NCBI RefSeq assembly: GCF_000350225.1
Contig: NW_005179031.1
Location: forward strand, 1 to 64,000
Direction: 5' to 3'
DNA from: Chondrus crispus
Lineage: Eukaryota > Rhodophyta > Florideophyceae > Gigartinales > Gigartinaceae
Length of the DNA stretch: 64,000 bases
In this document: piece by piece, positions 30,501 to 41,259 of the stretch
Layout: each line of letters begins with the position of its first letter
Numbering within the stretch: position 1 is the first letter of the stretch
Position numbers and translations under genes: made by a program
Notes under the pieces: model-generated
Seen by the model: only the letters and a program-made list of their open reading frames with translations
Database searches by the model: none
What the model was told of the DNA's origin: nothing

Positions 30501-32267
30501 GAGCTTGCAGACCACGCTTGTACCGCGGGCTGCGATCATCAGGCCGTCCGTGTCTTCCTAACAACACGAAACCAAGCTGAAGCCCGAACCAGGTCGCGCG
30601 TACGGACGCGCGACGAACTGAGAGGCGACGACGAAGCCCCCGCTCTCCAAGGACCCAATTCGTTTTGGGAGGAGAACGACGAGTTCGACGCCGCCGACAT
30701 CCAGCGCGCCGAAGACCCCGAGGCGGGCGTGCTCGACTCCTCGGTCGCCCCACCGCAGGACGACCTTCCGGCCCCTCTTACGATAGAGGAGATAGCCGAG
30801 GAGCAACGCGTGGATGACTTCTGCCAAACCGTTTTGGCACGACAGTCAGAGTCCCGGGACTCCGCGTTCTTCGAGGACCACCAAGGGGTGCTCAAACGGA
30901 GACACCCCTTCGACCATGACATCGTTCAGGTGGTGATACCTCGGACGCTCCGCGCCAGGCTCCTTCGCCTGTGCCACAACCCGGCCATCGCGGGGCACCC
31001 GGGCCAGAACCGTATGTACTACGCACTTCGACGCGAGTACTACTGGCCCCACCTGGCCGCAGACGTCGCAGCCACTGTGCGAGGGTGTCGAACCTGCGCG
31101 ATGAACCGGGTCAAGCTGAGGAAACATCTCAACCGATTGAGGTTGTTTCCAGCTACGAGGCCCCTCGAGAGCCTCGCAATCGACATCTTGGGGCCGCTCC
31201 CCAAGACGAAGACAGAAAAACGGTTCCTGCTCGTGACTACGGACCGCTTCAGTAAGCTGACGCAAGTCGTGGCGCTCCGCACGATAACCGCATACACCGT
31301 CGCAGTTGCGTTCTGCGAGTCGTGGGTGTTTAAATACGGCGTCCCGCGCACGTTGCTGTCGGATAACGGACCGCAGTTCAACGCCAAGATCTTCCACAGC
31401 ACGTGCCGTGTTCTGGGGATAACTAATATGTACACATCGGCATACCATCCCCAGACGATCGGGCAAGTTGAGCGATAAAACCGAACGATCGCTGCGATGC
31501 TACGCAACTACGTAGGCGAGCATCAAGACGACTGGGACGTGTACGTGGGGCCGCTTACGTACGAGTATAACTCCCACCTACACCGCACCACCGGCACGAC
31601 GCCGTTCGAGCTCGTGGTCAGCAGACCACCGCCGGAGTTCTCGCTTCGACGACCCGACGGTGACGCCCCCCCTGCCGACAGAGGGGACCGAGGAACCGAG
31701 TTCCTCAAGACCTTGGATTCTACAATCCAGAAGGCCTACGGGAGCCTGCGTCGAACGCAGGCTCGCTACAAGCGCGACTTCGATAAGCGCATACGACGGA
31801 TCAACTCGCGACTCCGTCCTGGAGAGTACGTAAACCTCAACCCCACCGACGGGGGGAAGACTTCGAACAAGCTCGCGTCCCCCGCGGTCGGATCCTACCG
31901 CGTCCTCGCGAACGACCGCCGAACCATCACGATCGATCGTGATGGGGTCACTGAGCGGGTCTCCGCAGACCGCTGCGTATACGCGCCACCGCCGACGGAC
32001 GCGCCACGGAGGAGCACAACAACCCCAGCTGACCTTGCCGACAAGGTCAGAGAGGGAACACAGTACGCTGTCGAGCGACTACTGAAGCACCGAGATATGC
32101 AAGACGGAACTATCGAGTTCCTCATCAAGTCGGCGGATTACGACACGCCCACCTGGACTGCGCGAACTCACGTCCCGGAGGAATTGGTGTCTCGTTACGC
32201 CCAACGCCTCCGGAGACGCACCGGCATGGACCTCAACTCAAACGTGAACGCGGACGTTCACGCTTGA
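27548..32267 (+). pseudogene. Pol of Ty3-B: protease, RT, RNase H, integrase, chromodomain
   Basis: The frame is open from upstream of the first ATG (27646). Protease-like AVDTCSGYN near 28106-28132 (usual DTGAG changed to DTCSG), VPVLLGTAF. RT: FCVDYRRLNAKTAADSYPL, CNSGYWQI, LVYLDDVIVFSR with intact YLDD at 29596-29607. RNase H: IDTDASAYQLGCTL, SATEREFFAVVWAVRTLG, then a frameshift near 30222. Integrase: zinc finger HNPAIAGHPGQNRMYYALRREYY with a CRTC partner, catalytic Asp in AIDILG, Asp in LSDNGPQFN, Glu in GQVER directly followed by TAA at 31476-31478. The C-terminal chromodomain reads YAVERLLKHRD and PTWTARTHVPEELVSRY. One frameshift and one stop separate it from an active copy. Confidence 0.88.
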
Positions 32268-33503
32268 GGAGGGGGCCCTCAACCGCTCCTTCGCGGATTA
32301 AAACGTCAGGCTGCATGAGCAGACCGGAAAGAGAGGGGTGGAAGGACAGCTGCTCTCATCGGAGGGTCACGCGATCGGACGACGTCCGACGTCAAGACGT
32401 ATTGACGGACAGAGCCAGTGCCAGAGGGCGCGACGACGCCGGCACGCAACCACAAGCGCTCGCGCTCTGTCATGATTAATCTCGACTCGCCCGCGGTTAG
32501 AGACAGGGGGTAGCATACGAAAGCAGAAGTGTCCCGAGGAGATCCCAGCTCTTACGAGAACCCACGAAGACGTCGAGACGTATCGGCACCCGAAATACAG
32601 GACAGGGATCGCCACCGCCGCCGGCAAGAGGCAGAGAAGAAACGGCAGTACGTTCGGCCTTACGCAAGTCGCCCCAAGGAAGGGGTGAGTAGGGAAGACG
32701 GAGCGCGAGGAGCGCCGGAAAAAGTCCTCGGGGAGCGCCGCGGGCCGAGCTTGCGAGGCCCAGGCGCTCCCACGTGGACTTCATTTGCGAAAATTTTGGA
32801 ATCTAAAATTTTGTCAAATTTTACAGCAAGGACGATGTTGTACGACACCCCTCGCCGGTCTGTGATCAGTGACCACTGATCACAGACCCACTGATCACAG
32901 TGGGGCTGCGGGCGCGCCGGATACTTCACGGGACTTCCTCGAGACGGGGGCGGTGCTAATAGGACACACCCCCGGCAACCCCCGAGGGGAAGACGACCCC
33001 AAGAAAACCGCGCGGGCGCCTCCTCGCCTTCCGTGGCGAGGAGCTGCATGGCGACAGTACCGCGAACAAGTGGTACCGACCGCCACAGCCGTGGTCGTGC
33101 TGACGCCTCTCGGGCTGGGACGGAGGCTCCGCAGTGAGACGCGGAGGGGTCTCCCCCTATACGGAAGCGCGACTCGCGCTGGCACCCAGACGGGGCGCGA
33201 CGGCGGGGGACGAGAGAAAAAGGGAGCTCGCTCCACACATACCCCGTACCGAAGAGTAGCCGATACAGACACTGACGAGACGGCGGGGAAAACGCGGTTC
33301 CCCCTATTCGCTCTCCCACTCGGGGAAGGCACCGAAGGGGCGCATCGTGACGGAAGGAGAAGAGAATGGAAGTCGCCCGCTCGCGCGACAATAGAGGGAC
33401 TCGATACGCAACGAAGCACCCTGCGGGAAAGAGAAGAGAGCGGGCGAAAATGGACTTTACGACACAGGAGAGAAGGGGCGGCGCTAGACGCTGCTCAAGG
33501 CGG
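32268..33503. other. Ty3-B region between pol and antisense ORF, mostly non-coding
   Basis: GC-rich spacer. A perfect inverted repeat lies at 32857-32888 (two 14-bp arms around GACC), with an overlapping smaller one (CCCACTG...CAGTGGG) to about 32905. A minus-strand open frame (34009-32660) crosses it in a different frame from the antisense ORF, but it is Arg/Pro/Ser-rich and looks compositional. Confidence 0.5.
32857..32888. repeat. Perfect hairpin in Ty3-B spacer
   Basis: Left arm GGTCTGTGATCAGT and right arm ACTGATCACAGACC with a 4-bp loop. It could mark convergent transcription ends or a protein-binding palindrome. No direct functional evidence. Confidence 0.6.
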
Positions 33504-35256
33504 TTAGGGAACGTCCTCCCGGTCTCGCCTCGCCGAGGCGGGAGCCATGGACCACAGCGGACAGTAACCAGGGTATCGACGAATGGCGGTATCGAGGTCT
33601 GCCAAAGTCGGCATGGCTGCCCTGGACGGCGCACCGGCGGCACTCGGGTCGGCCCTGGCGCCGTCTGAGCCGTATGGGTCGCGGATGACACCCCCTGAGG
33701 GGGCATAAGGATTGCGCAGTACCGGCGCGCTCGCGTTGGTCCCGCGCACCCCCTCCGGAAGGGCAGCTCGCAGCTGGTCGCGCTCTTGGCGGTACCGATC
33801 GCGATCGGCCGCCGCGCGCTCGTAGGCGCTGGCCTGTACCCGAGCCTCCTCCCGCAAGGAGTGGGCCTCACGCTGTGACTGCTGCCACCCCAAGGAGAGA
33901 GCGTCACGTTCTCCGGTGATACGACGCGTCTCCGCGCTTCGGGCAAGGAACCACTCCACCAGTGGGGAGAGGAGAGCCCCGACGGTCCACGACCGCTCGC
34001 CGGACGCACTTAGCACCCCTGCGAGCGCCGGAATACCCCCGATGTCCCTCCTCGAGAGGCGGAGGTCTCGAACCGCCACCCCCAGGGAACCGGGAACCCC
34101 CGGAGGATGAAGAGGCGGCATCGGAGCCGTCGTTTGGGTCCCCGTCGCGACGTGCGACCCGGCACGAGTGCCAAGAGGAACGGAAGGCGAGAAACAAGGA
34201 GGTTGAAGACTCGAGAGGACCGGAGCTGCAGTTACAGCGTCCAAATCGCGGTATCGCTTGCGTCGAGTTCGCCGCGATTCAGACCCCACGCCGCCGCGCT
34301 TGCCCAGCAGCTCGACCGAAGTCGAGCCGGCCGTCGGGCGTGCGACGAAGGAGTCGGAGGTCAAGTCGTAAGAGGGATATGCGCTCTGGCCTCCCGTCGT
34401 GTAGTCGGTCCAGTACCGGTGGTTGCGCTCGCTCACCTCCGCTGCTCTCGTCATGAGGACGATCACGGCGCGGAATGACCAACGTACGTGAACGGACACG
34501 TGCTCGAGAGGGTGTATAGGAGCGTCCGGAAGGCCCGGCGTCACTCGCTCAAGAAACGCGATCGTGTCGGGCGACTGGAGAAACACGCGTCCGTGCGCAC
34601 CAACCTCGGCCATAAAGGCACTGCACAGAGACAAGGCCCACTCCCGCTCGAAATTATAGACCAACCGGGAGTGGGAAGGGTGCTGCGGATCGAGACCCGC
34701 AAAACCAAAGTGCTTGAGGGCCGGCGGGAGGAGGGGATGGACCCCTAGCGACGGAAAAGACGCCCGGACCGAGAAGGGCAACGCGGGGAAATCCTCGATG
34801 GACAAGCCGCTTTCGAAAGCCGCCGAGGAGTAGACGCGCCCGTCCTCCTCGGCGGAGTGATGGTAGACGGACCAGTCGTACTGCGCGATCCCGATGGCAT
34901 ACAAGCGCATTAATGAGCAAGCTGATTTTTGCAGCGCGACCCGAGGCTTCGTGTAGCCGTAGGGGTGCGGAGTCACGTACAGACCGGGGATCTCGGGAAG
35001 GATGAAACGATGAGCGCCGATTGCGCTCCGACTATACTGAAAAAACGCCATCTTGTGGATGTAGAGCACCTCGTCGACACTGTCGGCGAATGTGCGATCC
35101 CCGGGGATCTCCTCGGGGATCTGATACACAATGCCGTTGCCGCCCGACACCAACCGCCCAAGGGCGGCCGAGGCCGCCTCCGAAAGGCCTACGTCGTGTA
35201 TCTGCCGGATACGCCGCAAATCAGGGCGAAGCTGAGGGCGTGTGAGTAATTCGCCG
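33504..35256 (-). CDS. Ty3-B antisense ORF, C-terminal part
   Basis: Lower part of a long ORF running opposite to gag-pol. It joins in frame with 39880-40416 when copia and one AGGGT copy are removed, giving about 765 codons. This part has a middle globular-looking region (GIAQYDWSVYHHSAEEDGR, LVYNFEREWALSLCSAFM, HVRWSFRAVIVLMTRAAEVS) and a strong coiled coil near the end (ERDALSLGWQQSQREAHSLR and following Arg/Glu heptads). It ends at 33504. Additional antisense ORFs between pol and 3' LTR are known from some plant Ty3 elements such as Grande. I do not recognise the family and cannot assign a function. Confidence 0.62.
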
Positions 35257-35261
35257 AGGGT
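35257..35261. repeat. Target-site duplication of copia element (left)
   Basis: AGGGT directly before the 5' LTR. The identical copy is at 39875-39879. Confidence 0.9.
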
Positions 35262-35487
35262 TGTTACCGTATTCGGAAATGAAGTACCTTAGGCTATACT
35301 AGAAAGGGTGACAGCTGACTCCGCTTGAGTCAAGCTGAGTCCCCTTTCATCCATCTAAGTCAAGCACCCTCTTATGGTAGTTTAAGTGATTTAATATGTC
35401 TATATAACACGTACTCTGACCTATTGCAGTAAAGTTAGAACAGTATCAAATCTCCACGGTCAACCTTGCTCTGCATTCTCTGCAATA
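35262..35487 (+). repeat. Copia 5' LTR
   Basis: TGTTACCGTATTCGG at the start and CTCTGCAATA at the end. Contains a TATA-like TATATAACACG around 35401-35411. Confidence 0.93.
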
Positions 35488-35498
35488 GGTTATGGGCC
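35488..35498 (+). promoter_or_regulatory. Copia primer-binding site (initiator tRNA-Met type)
   Basis: GGTTATGGGCC directly after the LTR. Its complement GGCCCATAACC matches the conserved anticodon stem-loop of eukaryotic initiator tRNA-Met, the internal region known to prime Drosophila copia as a half-tRNA. Confidence 0.65.
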
Positions 35499-35546
35499 TA
35501 TAGCTGAAAAATTCCATTAGTTCTCTCGTTTTTTCCCTGGTCCACA

Positions 35547-38500
35547 ATGTCAATCTCAAACGACAAGCTTGATTCTTCGTTCTTTCGCATCGACCGCCTG
35601 GGCCCACAGAACTACTATCTGTGGTCAAATGAAATGGAAATTATGCTGCGTGGTAAAGGTATTTGGAAACATGTTGAAGGGACTGCTGTTGCTCCTACGG
35701 ATGAAGAAAAGCTTACAATCCATGAGCGAAACCGAGATATGGCTTTGGCACACATTATGATGTCTATAAGTCCCGCCTGTAAGGCTTCTGTCCTCCGACT
35801 GCGTGACCCCAAAGAGGTGTGGAAGACGCTTACAGAAACTTATCAAATGGTTTCTGAAGCCTCTATTGATGCCAAATTGTCTGCCCTACAGGAAATCGGG
35901 ATGGAAACTAGCGAATCAGTCCTTGAATATTCGAACAGAATCGAAACATTGACGAATGAGTTGCTGGCAATTGGGCACAAAGTAAGTGACATAGAAAAGA
36001 AGCGTGCTTTGCTTCGTGGGTTATCTTCTAGTTTCTCAGTTATTGCGCAAGTGATTCGAGCTACAGGCAAGGCATATTCAGAGGCACTCTCAGAACTGGT
36101 CGTTGCTGAAATGACAATGGAAAAGCCAAGCACGCAGTCTGCTCTCGTCATGAACCATGGGAGTAACAGTCACCAACCGAAATCACAGTATGACTGTTCA
36201 CATTGTGGTCGACACGGTCATACATCTGGTAGGTGTTTTCATAACCCCTCTAGTCAGTCCTACAGAAAATCGTTTATGAAAAATGGTGGCAAGAAGTCTC
36301 ATCGAAGGCCGCACCATGTTGGTCACAAACACGGTAACGACAAGGCACCCCTAGCTCATACCGCCATGGTGACAGTTTCGAAGGCCCTTGTTGTATGTCA
36401 GAAAGATGAGTGCTCCACAAAATGGATGATAGACTCCGCCTGTACGGCACACATGACCAATGATAGGTCAAATTTCGGCACTTTCGTTAGCCAAGATTGC
36501 TCTGTCCAAGTTGGTAACAAACAGTTCCTCGATACAAAAGGAATTGGCACCGTAGTGGCTTTGGCTATCGTTAATGGAAAGAAACAAGCCATCACATTCA
36601 GCGATGTCCTATATGTTCCCAACATATTGTATAATCTCCTATCTGTCTCTTGTATTCGGAAGAAGGGTTTCCGTTTTGTGTTCGACGAAGACGGCAGTTC
36701 GGAAGGCCTTTGCTTTATTGAGGACACGAAAAACAATACAAGGAAGCTTGTGGGTTCCGAAACTACAGCCGGTCTATACGAGGCCGTCATTCATATTCCA
36801 AAAGAAGCACCGGCCACAGCCCTTTTCGCGGAAACCAGGGGTGATCCCCTGTTATGGCACAGACGCTTAGGGCATGTCAGTGCTGCAGTACTGTCAAAAT
36901 CAAGCAAGATTGTGAAAGGTATCCCAACAACCGGATGGAACGACCCTTCAAGAAGCTGCAAAAACTGCAAGCTTGGGAAGTCGTGCCGACACAGTCGCAA
37001 CACACGCTCTGAAAACCACGCTCTGAAAGCACTTGACCGTATCTATTCAGATGTGGTTGGCCCAGTGCGTGTCCGTTTTTTTTCAAACTCACAGTACTTT
37101 GTTACTGCTATCGATGACTACAGTGGGTTTTCAATGGTCCGGTTCCTTCGGAGAAAGAATCAGGCAGCAGATGCTTTACAAGAAATGATTCTTGAGTTCC
37201 AGTCTTTGTTCAACAACACAGTAAGTCGTCTCACTGTGCTCAACCGTCGAAAAGTGAAGTGGTTACGGTCTCATGGTGGCGGTAAATACGTTTGTTCCCG
37301 ACTGTCATCTTGGTTTCGTGCACGTGGCATAATACACGAGATAACTGCTCCGTACTCTCCTGAGTCGAACAGTCGTGCTGAACGGCTAAATCGCACTCTC
37401 CTAGACATGGCAAGAAAAATGATGGTCAGTATACCTACTTCCCAACGAGACAGATACTGGGCCGAGGGGGTGAACTGTGCAAATTACTTACGGAATCGGT
37501 TGTACACCGACAGTTGCAAGGAAGACGTCACCCCATTTGAAATTATTCACGACAAGCCCCCAAACCTTTCTAATGCAAAAGTATTTGGTTCCGCGGCTTT
37601 CTGTCATGCCCCGAAACAGAAAAGGGAGGGCAAGTTTGCTCCCAGGTCCGTCGAAGGCATTTTTGTTGGTTATGACAGAGGTACGTCATACAGAATTCTT
37701 CATCCGAAAAGTGGTAAGATCACTATATCGCAAGATGTCGAGTTTATGGAATCCGAACCAGCTTCTCAAACGACCTCAAACGGTGACTACATGGTACAAA
37801 TTGACATGCCTGGCATCTTTCCTGCTGCCCAGCCCATTTCGCCATCTGAGGTCAGTAATGCACTGCCCCCACCCGAGGTACACGATACCAATAATGATGT
37901 TACTACTGAATCCGAATCCGACAATTTAGACCTGATAACGTACGACCCGGGACTACGCCGGTCGAACCGTGGCACCGCCGGTGTACCTCCTCAGCGTTTG
38001 GGTTTTCACACAGCTTGTTTGGTGACTCACTCTACAATGAATGCTGACAGGACAGATGTGCCCTTTACCTATGAGGAAGCCACATCAGGTGCTAATGCTG
38101 ATTCATGGCTCCAAGCTATGAGAGAAGAGATCGATTCACTTATCAATCTCAAAACCTGGTCTCTTATTACGCTTCCACGAGGCTGCAGAACTGTCAAAAC
38201 GAAATGGGTATACGATATTAAGACAAATGTCGATGGGAGCGTTCAGCGATTCAAAGCCAGACTCGTCGCTAAAGGCTTTACGCAGAGGCTGGGAGTCGAT
38301 TACAGTGAAGTGTTTTCACCCGTGGCCCGATACAGTACCGTCCGATTTTTTATTGCGTTATCTGCGAAATATGGTTGGCCCACGGTTACCGTCGACGTCA
38401 AGTCTGCATTTCTTAATGCGGAACTAAAAGAAACAATATTTGTTTCTCAGCCACATGGTTTTGTCGTGCAGGGAAAAGAGGATCACGTTTTAATCTTGCA

Positions 38501-39626
38501 TAAGGCTCTCTACGGCCTCAAGCAAGCATCTGGCGAATGGCACACACTTCTAAATACGTTCCTGCTCTCGGTTGGGTTTGACCAGTTTCATGCCGATAAA
38601 AGCCTCTACGTGAAACGCTTAAAAGAGTCGATCATACTACTGGTTGTGTATGTGGATGATATCAAAATAACGGGTGATGACGGCGGATCTATCAAAGAAG
38701 TCATTGATCAAATATCAGCCCAGTTCACAGTTCGATGAGTGGATAGCAGCAGTAAGTTCTTGGGCATGGTCATCGAACAGTCTTCGGCTACTATCAAAAT
38801 TCACCATGGGCCCTTAATCAACCGAATGCTGCTATTCTTTTCAATGGAAGATTGTTATTCTAGCCGTATACCACTACACACTGGTACTGATATCAACATA
38901 TCTGGTTTGGGTCGTGAGGGGGAGAACACAGAAAGCATGGATGGTACCCCATACCGACAATTGGTCGGGTGCCTCCTACATCTTTCTAACACGACACGCC
39001 CCGATATTGCGTACGCCTCAAATTACCTTTCTCGTTTTATGCATGATCCTTCACCGTCTCTATGGAAGACGGCAAAATCCGTGCTCCGGTATTTGAAAGG
39101 CACAAAGAACCTGGGAATCGTTTACTCAAAAGGTCTTATCAATGACAAGGAAGACATGGTCTCTGGCTTCAGTGACTCAGACTGGGCCCAGGAGAAACCC
39201 TCCCGGAAATCAATCAGTGGCTATGTGTTCATGTTTGCTGGAGGTGCTGTGAGTTGGCGCAGCAAATAGCAAACTTCAGTTGCGCAAAGCTCCTTGGAAG
39301 CTGAATACATCGCTTTGGCATTTGCTATCCGAGAGGCCTTATGGTTTCAAAACTTCGGTACCATTGTAAACCCAATCACGGATGGGACCGCTCTTGCTAT
39401 CAAAGCGGACAATCAAGGATGCATAAGTGTGGCACAGAACGGCATCGTGAACGAAAGGACTAAGCATATCGATGTGAAGTACCAGATGATCGTTGACAAT
39501 GTGGCCAAAAGCAACATTCGTATATCATACATTCCAACTACTGAAATGATAGCCGACATCATGACGAAAGCATTGGCAGTCAAACCGTTCGAGTATCTCA
39601 AACAAAAACTCGGTATGACGCCTTGA
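35547..39626 (+). pseudogene. Copia gag-pol polyprotein with two in-frame stops
   Basis: ATG at 35547, one frame of 1,359 codons to TGA, interrupted only by TGA at 38736-38738 and TAG at 39267-39269. Gag includes RIDRLGPQNYYLWSNEM and zinc knuckle CSHCGRHGHTSGRC (residues ~217-230). Protease: WMIDSACTAHM near residue 293 (DSG replaced by DSA). GAG-pre-integrase LLWHRRLGHV. Integrase: Asp in YSDVVGP; the second catalytic Asp appears changed (WLRSHGGGKY where the family has LRSDxGxE); Glu in AERLNRT. RT: VDVKSAFLNAEL, LYGLKQASGEW, YVDDIKITGDD intact near residue 1034. RNase H: FSDSDWAQEKPSRKS, SSLEAEYIALA, KADNQGC. Inactive because of stops and likely integrase loss, but otherwise very well preserved. 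Confidence 0.9.
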
Positions 39627-39639
39627 TCTCCATTCCCTC

Positions 39640-39648
39640 AAGGGGGAG
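39640..39648 (+). promoter_or_regulatory. Copia polypurine tract
   Basis: AAGGGGGAG immediately before the 3' LTR, where plus-strand DNA synthesis would be primed. Confidence 0.8.
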
Positions 39649-39874
39649 TGTTACCGTATTCGGAAATGAAGTACCTTAGGCTATACTAGAAAGGGAGACA
39701 GCTGACTCCACTTGAGTCAAGCTGAGTCCCCTTTCATCCATCTAAGTCAAGCACCCTCTTATGGTAGTTTAAGTGGTTTAATATGTCTATATAACACGTA
39801 CTCTGACCTATTGCAGTAAAGTTAGAACAGTATCAAATCTCCACGGTCAACCTTGCTCTGCATTCTCTGCAATA
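39649..39874 (+). repeat. Copia 3' LTR
   Basis: 226 bp, three substitutions from the 5' LTR, followed by AGGGT at 39875-39879. Confidence 0.93.
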
Positions 39875-39879
39875 AGGGT

Positions 39880-40416
39880 GATACCGGTACGGCTGTAACG
39901 AAGCCAGCCGTACTGTAGCTGCTCGAGAGGGAGAGGAGCAGAGCGCTCTAGAGGTGAGCCGAACCATCTGGTGGTTGACGACACGAGACCCGCCTCGCGT
40001 GATCCGTGGACACGGACCCCCTCGCCGACCGTATCGGGGCCGCGGTCGCCGACTGGTGCGACGCGCGAACCCGGGGATCCCGGGAACGAGATGCCGGGTC
40101 CCTGCGATAAAGGACCCGCACTGCGAGGACGGAGGGCCTCAGAGAGGCCAGCGGGAGGAGTGACCGGAGCTGCGACGCCGGGGTCGGATTCTGGCCGACG
40201 CGGCTCGTCGGCCTCCGACGCTGGCAACGGCGCCGCCCCTGTCGGCGCGAACACCAAGGGCGTACGAGCGGGCCGCGACTTCTGGAACGCCACGACAGGC
40301 GCCCCCGTAGGAGCCACGGGACCCACGGAAGGGGGATTAAAGACACCCGCGGCGTCGGCCGCCGCGGTGGACGGACCGGTAGCGTCCCCCGACGAGGCGG
40401 GGAGCGGAGGTTTCAT
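39880..40416 (-). CDS. Ty3-B antisense ORF, N-terminal part
   Basis: ATG at 40416, then about 180 codons rich in Ala, Pro, Gly and Ser (PSTAAADAAGVFNPPSVGPV), reading into the AGGGT site where copia is inserted. The last residues are YSRTGITL, and after deletion of the insert the frame continues GELLTRPQL into 35256-33504. The N-terminus looks disordered. The initiation codon faces the 3' LTR, so transcription would have to start in or near the LTR on the opposite strand. Confidence 0.6.
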
Positions 40417-40602
40417 AACGCGAGGAGCAGCCGGCGCACGTGACGAGCAAGCGGGCGTGCGCGAGTGGAAGCAGAGGAGTCACGAAGTGGAAAGGAGGGA
40501 TTATCGGGGAGACGGCACGCGACACCCCTCGCCAAGGGGGATTGCTGCAACGAAAGCTACCACGACACGCGACCGCGGACGGTCACCCTAAAGGGGGGGC
40601 CG
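40417..40602. promoter_or_regulatory. Spacer and polypurine tract before Ty3-B 3' LTR
   Basis: Non-coding. AAAGGGGGGG at about 40590-40599 lies three bases before the 3' LTR and is the likely polypurine tract. It may also contain the promoter of the antisense ORF. Confidence 0.55.
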
Positions 40603-41259
40603 TGTGGTATAACCCCCCCTGGGGCCTTATTTTAGATTAGATCAACTCAGAATCGGATCAGTTACTGTAGAGCTCGATGCTCTACAGTAACACCACGTGT
40701 ACCCCCAAGCACAGGGGGCGCACGTGTACACGTGTACGGGCGGAACGGAAGAGCGCGCACACACGGGTACTGTCAGCCCCGATGGCTGACAGTATTACAG
40801 TGTCGACCGACCGCTACAGTACATCGGTACTGTACTATTATGATAGGTTATTATGTACATTAAATATGGAGCGGACCGGCGGCGGGGAGAGGGCGACAAG
40901 GAAGGACTTGTCGACGACCGACCGCCGAGGGCCGACTCCCCGCTTATTCTAACCGCGCGCTTTCTCCTTCGCGCGCGTTAGACGACACCGAGCGCGGGTA
41001 GAGGACGCGCGACGCACGCCCACGAGCCGGATCCACCTCCGCCCGTCGGTTCTGGATCGTTACCCAGTACCGTGCCGGGGCGTCGAGGCGTCGATCCGCT
41101 CGCGCGTGCGGGCGTCCTCCCCGATCCCGCTCTACGACGCTACCCGGGCCCGTGCTCCGGTTCCGTAGTGGGTGTCCGTCTTCCCTTGTCTTCTCCCTCT
41201 CGAGGGTTTCCGCAAGAACTGAGTATACACCCCGCTCCGTTGGGGGTGTTTATACTACA
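40603..41259 (+). repeat. Ty3-B 3' LTR
   Basis: 657 bp, same length as the 5' LTR with about ten substitutions. It is followed by CTCCA, an imperfect match to the left flank CTCCCA. Confidence 0.92.

Larger units (their letters stand above)
35262..39874 (+). mobile_element. Ty1/copia LTR retrotransposon, full length
   Basis: A 4,613-bp element with 226-bp LTRs (35262-35487, 39649-39874) differing at three positions, AGGGT duplications, a primer-binding site resembling the initiator tRNA-Met anticodon region, a polypurine tract, and one gag-pol frame with integrase before RT (copia order). It is inserted in the antisense ORF of Ty3-B. Few differences between the LTRs indicate a recent arrival. 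Confidence 0.95.
24240..41259 (+). mobile_element. Ty3-type LTR retrotransposon family B, with antisense ORF and nested copia
   Basis: A complete element with 657-bp LTRs (24240-24896 and 40603-41259) that differ at about ten positions, a primer-binding site, gag, pol with chromodomain and a long antisense ORF between pol and the 3' LTR. The antisense ORF is interrupted by a 4.6-kb copia element (35262-39874). Without it the element is about 12.4 kb. Flanks read CTCCCA (left) and CTCCA (right), an imperfect 5-bp target duplication. High GC compared with the surrounding transposon. Confidence 0.92.

Noticed and set aside
32660..34009. 449-codon minus-strand frame across the Ty3-B spacer
   Set aside because: It is in a different frame from the antisense ORF, has Arg/Ser/Pro-rich low-complexity composition, and has no domain. 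Probably a by-product of GC-rich sequence.
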